Source of the DNA: Candidatus Peribacter sp. UBA2144
GTDB taxonomy: Bacteria; Patescibacteriota; Gracilibacteria; Peribacterales; Peribacteraceae
DNA: 6,509 bases
Reading direction: 5' to 3'
NCBI GenBank assembly: GCA_002328295.1
Contig: DCXE01000066.1
Span: 20,255-26,763, forward strand
Every line of letters begins with the position of its first letter. Position 1 is the first letter of the stretch. Below, piece by piece: positions 1-4,097 of the stretch. The notes below the pieces were generated by a model. That model saw nothing but the letters and a program-made list of their open reading frames with translations, did no database searches and was not told where the DNA came from. A program made the position numbers and the translations under genes.

Positions 1-36
<36 letters not shown>

Positions 37-66
37 AATTAACAAAATAAAAATCTCAACATTTAT

Positions 67-94
67 TGGACAATCGCCTTTATATACGTAAAAT
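67..94 (+). promoter_or_regulatory. Putative sigma70-type promoter of rpmA, nearly leaderless
   Basis: TGGACA (67-72, 5 of 6 to TTGACA) and TAAAAT (89-94, 5 of 6 to TATAAT) are separated by 16 bp. A start of transcription about 6-8 nt after the -10 box would fall at 100-103, immediately before the rpmA ATG at 104. No Shine-Dalgarno-like purine run lies between the -10 box and the ATG. Read-through from the upstream tRNA gene is also possible because no terminator is visible in 34-66. Confidence 0.6.
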
Positions 95-103
95 GCTTCT
101 GAT

Positions 104-388
104 ATGGCTCATAAGAAAGCAGGAGGCTCTACATCAAACGGCAGAGATTCGCTCGCTAAGCGCAGGGGCGTGAAGCGTTTTGGGGGCCAACGTGTGTCAT
201 CAGGAGAGATATTGGTTCGCCAGAAGGGCTTTTGGTACAGACCAGGGAATAACACTCATATGGGCAATGATTGGACAATTCATGCCGACACAGATGGCAA
301 GGTCACCTTCAGCAAAAAAAGACTAACTAAGTTCAATGGAAAGAGGGAGATATGCACCTTCATCCATGTAGAACCAGTTAAGACCTAA
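104..388 (+). CDS. rpmA: 50S ribosomal protein bL27
   Basis: A component of the large ribosomal subunit; in bacteria its N-terminal tail reaches towards the peptidyl transferase centre. The 94-aa product starts with the family signature MAHKKAGGS, followed by NGRDS, GVKRFGGQ and ILVRQKG, which fixes both family and start codon. There is no N-terminal extension of the kind cleaved in Firmicutes. The usual central segment ([23 protein letters not shown] in E. coli, recalled) is changed here to RQKGFWYRPG followed by NNTHMGNDWTIHA, and the C-terminus runs about 9 residues longer (E. coli 85 aa). It follows a tRNA gene rather than the common rplU-rpmA arrangement; rplU is not in the window. No Shine-Dalgarno sequence precedes the ATG. 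Confidence 0.97.
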   Translation: MAHKKAGGSTSNGRDSLAKRRGVKRFGGQRVSSGEILVRQKGFWYRPGNNTHMGNDWTIHADTDGKVTFSKKRLTKFNGKREICTFIHVEPVKT

Positions 389-400
389 TCTCTTTAGGTC
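382..400 (+). other. Small hairpin spanning the rpmA stop codon
   Basis: GACCTAA (382-388) and TTAGGTC (394-400) form a perfect 7-bp stem with a 5-nt loop. The TAA of rpmA is the end of the left arm. No T run follows directly (the first T6 is at 435-440), so it is not a classic intrinsic terminator. It may stabilise the mRNA end or compete with the larger inverted repeat that starts here. Confidence 0.45.
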
Positions 401-493
401 AGGTAGGTATTGTAAGTCAGGTGTGTCAGGTAGGTTTTTTAATACAAGGAACCCACCTTACCTACAATACTTACCTTACTTACAATACCTAAA
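393..493. repeat. Imperfect ~100-nt inverted repeat of AGGT-type modules, possible rpmA terminator
   Basis: The gap between rpmA and the next gene is a long imperfect palindrome. Outer arms 406-422 and 473-489 match at 16 of 17 positions (GGTATTGTAAGTCAGGT against the complement). Inner arms 425-436 and 450-461 match at 10 of 12, around a loop that contains T6. TTTAGGT (393-399) also mirrors ACCTAAA (487-493). The left arm has three copies of GTCAGGT (398, 416, 425), two of them inside an exact 11-nt direct repeat (398-408 and 425-435). T6 at 500-505 follows the right arm, so the structure could end rpmA transcription. Its modular, tandem-like build suggests a dispersed repeat rather than a simple terminator. 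Confidence 0.75.
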
Positions 494-503
494 ATTCTCT
501 TTT

Positions 504-534
504 TTGTTTAATTAAGATTATTTCTCGGTATAAT
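504..534 (+). promoter_or_regulatory. Putative promoter of the 236-aa gene, apparently leaderless
   Basis: A perfect -10 hexamer TATAAT lies at 529-534, only 6 nt before the ATG at 541, so the expected transcription start is at or within a base or two of the start codon. The -35 is weak: TTGTTT at 504-509 with a long 19-bp spacer. No ribosome binding site is present upstream of the ATG. Confidence 0.65.
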
Positions 535-540
535 CAATTC

Positions 541-1251
541 ATGTCTGAAGAAATCATTGGTGGCTTAGACGTAGATGGTGGTCCTGGCGAAGGCGGGAGC
601 GAAGTGTCTGAACAGCTCAGTGAAAATGCCAGGCAAAAGTTTGCAGCTGCAGCGGCGGCGATGCAACAGATAAAAAGGGAAGAGAAACAATCCAAAAAGA
701 GGGATGACCAAGTAGCCAAGGCTATAATTCAATTTCTGGGAGACGAAGGCAACGCCCATCTATTCACCCTTATTGCCCGTCTGGTAGCCCGCAACTGCCC
801 GAGCATCTTTATTCTTGCAATACTGTCGTTGATACACGAAGGATGTCAGCAGGCAGTTCAGGAATATTTAACAGAATCCGGGCACAAATCTGCTGAAGAT
901 GCTGTGGATGAATCCATGGCTCTAATGAAAACCGGCGAGCTGGATCCTGATATAAATAAAGCTCTTGTTGCATGGATAACCAGAATGCAGATGGTCCTCT
1001 CTATGTCATCCGGCAAAATCATTGCACGCCTGATGGTTGATGAAAAGAATATAGATGGATCTGTACTCCAGCTAACTACTTTCGTTCTTCAAGATTTCTT
1101 TGAGGAGCGAAATAAAGCTATGCCATTCGAAAAACTTCAGCCTTTAACTGCGAGCATTATGCAAGCCGTGCTTCAGCCGTTTATGAAAGAAGCAAGAAAA
1201 GTGATTGCCGAGGCCAAAGCTGAGGAAGAAGATGATATTGACGAGGTTTAG
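541..1251 (+). CDS. Unassigned 236-aa protein, Ala-rich N-terminal helix and acidic tail
   Basis: I do not recognise the family with certainty. The product has an acidic, Gly-rich N-terminus (residues 1-25) and an Ala-rich then strongly charged probable helix (about 28-58, with six consecutive Ala before QQIKREEKQSKKRDDQ). An amphipathic to hydrophobic stretch (about 73-100, including FTLIARLVARN and IFILAILSLI) is followed by further predicted helices and a very acidic end (EEEDDIDEV). There is no signal peptide; the hydrophobic part is short and contains Arg and Cys-Pro, so a soluble helical protein is as likely as a membrane one. Reality as a gene is supported by length, balanced codon use, a perfect -10 box just upstream, and a stop codon overlapping that of the convergent gene. 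Similarity to an uncharacterised CPR family is my impression only. Confidence 0.88.
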   Translation: MSEEIIGGLDVDGGPGEGGSEVSEQLSENARQKFAAAAAAMQQIKREEKQSKKRDDQVAKAIIQFLGDEGNAHLFTLIARLVARNCPSIFILAILSLIHEGCQQAVQEYLTESGHKSAEDAVDESMALMKTGELDPDINKALVAWITRMQMVLSMSSGKIIARLMVDEKNIDGSVLQLTTFVLQDFFEERNKAMPFEKLQPLTASIMQAVLQPFMKEARKVIAEAKAEEEDDIDEV

Positions 1252-1790
1252 AGAAAAACAAAGTCCTCAATCGGTGTCTGCCTCCTGCCTTCCACCATAG
1301 CGTAGAGGCGGATTCTGTCGAACTTAATTTCAAACTGACAATCTTTGAGCTTTTTCATTACATTTTTTTTAACTACTGCGAACTTTTGAGGATGGCTCAT
1401 GCGCGCAAGAGTAATGTGAGCATTGAACGGACGATTTTCAGGCCATGGACACGCTTTTTTGACGCGTGCTAATTCGTCAGAGAATGAACATTTCAAAAAT
1501 AACACTCGATCTTCTCCTCTTGAACCAAATGTATCAGCCAACTCAACTTGAATCGAGAACGGACTAGTCCTCTGAACAATCTTTGACGCTGTTTCTTTTA
1601 TTGACCCAAGCTCAATCTCCATAACCTCCTTCCAATAGTAGAGAGTAAGATGAGGAGAAGCAGGATTTTGGAACCTTAGGCAGTCAGAATATTCCTTAAG
1701 CTCCTCCTGAAGCGCTTGAAACTGCCACTTGGCTTCGTTTTCGAGTGGAAGCGCTAGGAATGTAGCCTGAAGTGGGAAATCCAAATCCAT
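1248..1790 (-). CDS. 2H phosphoesterase superfamily protein (2'-5' RNA ligase / RNA 2',3'-cyclic phosphodiesterase-like)
   Basis: The 180-aa product has the two HxTx motifs that define the 2H superfamily: HLTL at residues 47-50 and HITL at 125-128, 78 residues apart, as in ThpR-type enzymes. The two histidines form the active site that acts on 2',3'-cyclic phosphates or 2'-5' linked RNA in known members. Supporting motifs are FGSRGEDRVLFL before the second motif and the C-terminal RLYAMVEGRR segment. Length fits the family (about 180 aa). The gene starts 3 nt after the lepA stop and has a good Shine-Dalgarno sequence in the lepA end, so it is probably co-transcribed with lepA and translationally coupled. 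Its stop overlaps that of the convergent 236-aa gene. The natural substrate cannot be told; other 2H subfamilies (CPDase, YjcG-like) remain possible. Confidence 0.9.
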   Translation of the reverse strand: MDLDFPLQATFLALPLENEAKWQFQALQEELKEYSDCLRFQNPASPHLTLYYWKEVMEIELGSIKETASKIVQRTSPFSIQVELADTFGSRGEDRVLFLKCSFSDELARVKKACPWPENRPFNAHITLARMSHPQKFAVVKKNVMKKLKDCQFEIKFDRIRLYAMVEGRRQTPIEDFVFL

Positions 1791-1793
1791 TTT

Positions 1794-3653
1794 CTACCTT
1801 TTAAGAACACTCAGGAATGCCTCCTGCGTCAGTGTCACTTTCCCCATTGCTTTCATCCTCTTTTTTCCTTTCTTTTGCTTCTTAAGGACTTTCTGCTTAC
1901 GCGTAACGTCTCCTCCATACAAACCACTCGTCACATCTTTTCTGAATGCAGGAAGAGTTTCGCGTGCAATTATTTTTGCCCCTATCGCGGCTTGAATTGG
2001 TATCTGATATTGAGCTTTTGGAATGGACTTCTTCAGTTTTTTGCAAATAACAGCGCCGGCGGACTGTGCTTCTGACTTGTGGATAATGGTACTGAGTGCA
2101 TCAGCAGGTTCCCCGAGCAAAAGAATGTTCATTTTTACCAAATCCCCCGCTCTGAATCCCAAATGTTCGTAGCTCATGGATCCAAAACCGGAAGTTGCTG
2201 ATTTAAGAGCATCGAAGAAGTCTAAAACGATTCCCTGAAGCGGAACTTCGAAGTGAAGAAGGGCGCGATCAGCTTCCAAGTACTCAAGCGATAGATATAT
2301 TCCTCTCTTGGCCTGAACCAGTTCCATAACGGGACCAACATCTTCCTTCCTTCCGATAATTTCGAGCTTTACCCATGGCTCTCTGACTTCATTTATATAA
2401 GTCGGATCCGGAAAGTCTGCCGGATTGCTAATCTCTGCCACCTGGGGTTCGTCAGCCTTCAAAATACTTGACCTGACAATTTCAGCCGGATTATTTGAGT
2501 TTAATTCGACTTCATAAAGCACGCTTGGCGCAGTTATTACTAGATCGCAATCGTACTCTCGCTCTAATCTTTCCTGAACGATGTCCATGTGCAGAAGTCC
2601 CAAGAACCCGCACCTGAATCCGTTGCCAAGAGCAGCATTTCTTTCCGGTTCAAATTTTAACGCAGCATCATTAAGAGCTAGCTTTTCCAAAGCTTCTCTA
2701 AGCTGCGGATAATCATCTGTTGTCGAAGGATATAATCCGGCGAACACCATCGGTTGCACCTCCTTGTATCCGGGCAAAGGATCTAAATCAGGAGACGATG
2801 CAACCGTATCTCCTGTCCTGACGTCTGTAACTTCTTTAGCTCCGGTAACAAGATACCCAATCTCTCCTTCGGAAAGTTTCTTATCCGATACATAATCCGG
2901 AGCAAAGTGTCCGCAGTCTGTAATCTCTACCTGAACTTTGGTTCCCAGAAGATTCACCTTCTTACCTTTTTCAAATTCTCCTTCAACAACTCTTACATAT
3001 GCGACTGCGCCTCTGTAGGGATCCATGATTGCGTCAAATATTAGAGCTCTCGAGGAGTCACTGGTCGCTTGTCGCTTGTCACTAGTCGACGAGTGACCAG
3101 TGACCAGTGACCGGTGACTGTACGGCATTGAAATTCTTTCGATCACAGCTTCAAGTACATCTTCGACTCCCCTCCCATCCTTAGCAGAAATAAGAAGAAT
3201 TTCATCTTTATCGCATCCCAATAGCTTCATTACTTCCTCGCTGACGCCCTCTGGATCTGCAGCAGGAAGATCGATTTTATTTAGAACAGGAATAATCTTT
3301 AGATCATGCTCCATTGCCATGTATAAAACTGCAAGAGTCTGTGCCTGAATGCCCTGCGCAGCATCAACAAGCAAAATCGCACCCTCGCATGCAGCCAGGG
3401 ATCTGCTAACTTCGTATCGGAAATCAGTATGCCCTGGGGTATCTATCAAATTGAGCTGTACCCCGTCATGAACCATGCGGACCGGCTGAAGCTTGATAGT
3501 AATCCCTCTTTCGCGCTCCAGATCCATAGTGTCCAGCATCTGCTCCTTCATCTGGCGCTTGTCCTTTGTGCCTGTAAGCTCAATCATCCTGTCAGCTAAC
3601 GTGGACTTGCCATGGTCAATATGCGCGATAATGCAGAAGTTTCTTATATCCAT
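1794..3653 (-). CDS. lepA: Elongation factor 4 (LepA), translational GTPase with a repeat-derived loop
   Basis: EF4 is a ribosome-associated GTPase, linked to back-translocation and ribosome biogenesis. The 619-aa product shows all G motifs: AHIDHGKS (residues 10-17), RERGITI (47-53), DTPGH (71-75), NKID (125-128) and SAKDG (156-160). It also has the LepA-specific C-terminal domain with YGGDVTRKQK, QKKGKKRMK and the terminal TQEAFLSVL. E. coli LepA is 599 aa; most of the excess is a low-complexity insert at residues 179-199 encoded by a palindromic repeat. The start at 3653 (MDIRNFCIIAHIDHGKS) matches the family N-terminus. An in-frame ATG at 3752 would add 33 residues, partly encoded by a dispersed repeat, and is unlikely. 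No strong ribosome binding site or promoter was found just upstream. First gene of a two-gene unit with the 2H protein. Confidence 0.97.
   Translation of the reverse strand: MDIRNFCIIAHIDHGKSTLADRMIELTGTKDKRQMKEQMLDTMDLERERGITIKLQPVRMVHDGVQLNLIDTPGHTDFRYEVSRSLAACEGAILLVDAAQGIQAQTLAVLYMAMEHDLKIIPVLNKIDLPAADPEGVSEEVMKLLGCDKDEILLISAKDGRGVEDVLEAVIERISMPYSHRSLVTGHSSTSDKRQATSDSSRALIFDAIMDPYRGAVAYVRVVEGEFEKGKKVNLLGTKVQVEITDCGHFAPDYVSDKKLSEGEIGYLVTGAKEVTDVRTGDTVASSPDLDPLPGYKEVQPMVFAGLYPSTTDDYPQLREALEKLALNDAALKFEPERNAALGNGFRCGFLGLLHMDIVQERLEREYDCDLVITAPSVLYEVELNSNNPAEIVRSSILKADEPQVAEISNPADFPDPTYINEVREPWVKLEIIGRKEDVGPVMELVQAKRGIYLSLEYLEADRALLHFEVPLQGIVLDFFDALKSATSGFGSMSYEHLGFRAGDLVKMNILLLGEPADALSTIIHKSEAQSAGAVICKKLKKSIPKAQYQIPIQAAIGAKIIARETLPAFRKDVTSGLYGGDVTRKQKVLKKQKKGKKRMKAMGKVTLTQEAFLSVLKR
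1797..1802 (-). promoter_or_regulatory. Shine-Dalgarno of the 2H phosphoesterase gene inside the lepA 3' end
   Basis: On the minus strand AAAAGG lies 6 nt upstream of the ATG (1788-1790). It is made by the last two sense codons of lepA (AAA AGG), directly before the TAG. It is the only clear ribosome binding site in the window and supports the chosen start and coupling to lepA translation. Confidence 0.7.
3057..3118. repeat. 62-nt palindrome of heptamer repeats inside lepA
   Basis: This is a symmetric inverted repeat centred on GTCGAC (3085-3090). The left half is built of heptamers GTCACTG, GTCGCTT, GTCGCTT and GTCACTA; the right half holds three AGTGACC units and GGTGAC. Arms are identical at 25 of 31 paired positions; counting G-T wobbles on the plus strand, 28 of 31 pair. 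It adds 21 in-frame codons (residues 179-199 of EF4, including LVTGHSSTSDKRQATSD) without a stop, in the linker between the GTPase domain and domain II. The heptameric period and palindromic form suggest a dispersed repeat of the type also seen in noncoding DNA. Confidence 0.9.
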
Positions 3654-3667
3654 AGAGTAATGGTGCC

Positions 3668-3703
3668 TGTCCTGAGCGAGCCCGAAGGGCAAGTCGAAGG
3701 ACA
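3668..3703. repeat. GC-rich palindromic dispersed repeat, copy 1
   Basis: The core CCTGAGCGAGCCC-GAA-GGGCAAGTCGAAGG (3671-3700) differs at one of 30 positions from a second copy at 4037-4066 in the same orientation. GCCC/GGGC form a central stem with a GAA loop, and the ends TGTCCT (3668-3673) and AGGACA (3698-3703) pair perfectly. It ends 14 nt upstream of the lepA start, in the likely 5' leader, and if read in the lepA frame yields FDLPFGLAQD. Confidence 0.9.
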
Positions 3704-3765
3704 AAAATTGTGGATTTCCATTCAGACAGAGAATACCGAAATCCTGACCCATTACACAGCAAAAA

Positions 3766-3945
3766 CTAAGCTCTTTCGAATATTGAAGTTACGATATCAT
3801 CGCAAGATTCTGTTCCATACTTTTTTTCATAAAAATCTTCAGCTCCTTTAATCCAATTATCTGCTATCTGTTGGCTTCTTCTAAAATTCGGCTTTTCTTT
3901 ATTTTTAAAAGCTCTCTGCCTGACTGATTCCTCGCGAAAGTTTTT
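3766..3945 (-). pseudogene. Unassigned 59-codon open frame without a start codon, probable gene remnant
   Basis: An open frame ends with TAG at 3766-3768 and is open back to an upstream TAA at 3946-3948. It has no ATG, GTG or TTG. The translation looks protein-like, not random: KNFREESVRQRAFKNKEKPN, later RRSQQIADNWIKGAEDFYEK and a final IVTSIFERA. I do not recognise a family. Its frame is +1 relative to the overlapping remnant at 3905-4015, and a run of seven T (seven A on the coding strand, 3941-3947) lies at the junction. Removing one base there would fuse the two into one open frame. It could be a decayed gene, two unrelated remnants, or one short gene with a frameshift or assembly error. 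Confidence 0.5.
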
Positions 3946-4015
3946 TTATACTTTGATATTCGTACTGGCGAGGACAAGCTTGGTAAGTGCGGAGTTGAGA
4001 GTAGCTTAAAGGCAT
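3905..4015 (-). pseudogene. Truncated fragment resembling the start of a PD-(D/E)XK nuclease domain
   Basis: The reading frame gives 36 residues beginning MPLSYSQLRTYQACPRQYEY. The pattern S-Y-S-x-L-x-T-Y-x-x-C-P-x-x-Y-x-Y is typical of the N-terminal edge of the RecB/Cas4-like PD-(D/E)XK domain found at the C-terminus of UvrD/AddB-type helicase-nucleases. None of the catalytic D, E or K motifs follow; the frame stops at 3905-3907. An in-frame ATG also exists at 4034-4036, inside the upstream repeat copy. No helicase sequence lies upstream, because the palindromic repeat at 4033-4070 and then the end of the next gene occupy that position. It reads as a leftover of a larger gene broken near a repeat. 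The similarity is recalled by pattern and not tested. Confidence 0.5.
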
Positions 4016-4032
4016 AACTTTAATAGGAATTG

Positions 4033-4070
4033 TCATCCTGAGCGAGCCCGAAGGGCGAGTCGAAGGGTGA
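4033..4070. repeat. GC-rich palindromic dispersed repeat, copy 2
   Basis: The core at 4037-4066 is identical to copy 1 except for one base (GGGCGAG here, GGGCAAG there), in direct orientation 366 nt away. The flanking bases differ from copy 1 yet still pair: TCATCC (4033-4038) with GGGTGA (4065-4070), one G-T wobble included. It lies 27 nt downstream of the stop of the large minus-strand gene. No T run follows on the minus strand, so a role as an intrinsic terminator is doubtful. Confidence 0.9.
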
Positions 4071-4097
4071 GGGGCACACGTCCATTGTACCTTCTAT

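Noticed and set aside
534..759. Minus-strand open frames opposite the start of the 236-aa gene
   Set aside because: They are shadows of the Ala/Gly-rich N-terminal coding sequence, giving Cys/Ala/Pro-rich translations, and they conflict with the strong promoter on the plus strand.
1875..2075. 66-aa plus-strand open frame inside lepA
   Set aside because: It lies antisense to the conserved C-terminal domain of LepA and has no supporting signals.
3654..3752. Longer LepA beginning at the ATG at 3752
   Set aside because: The extra 33 residues have no counterpart in LepA and are partly encoded by a dispersed repeat; the family N-terminus begins at 3653.
3720..3800. A lepA promoter in the gap
   Set aside because: Possible boxes (TTGCTG, TATTCT on the minus strand) are spaced about 21 bp apart, too far to support a call.
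3612..3851. 79-aa plus-strand open frame over the lepA start and upstream region
   Set aside because: It overlaps the conserved lepA N-terminus in antisense, crosses the palindromic repeat, and its translation has no protein-family character.
3057..4070. CRISPR array or transposon ends
   Set aside because: The heptamer units in lepA are tandem without spacers, and the two GC-rich repeats are only two copies 366 nt apart with no cas or transposase gene between them.
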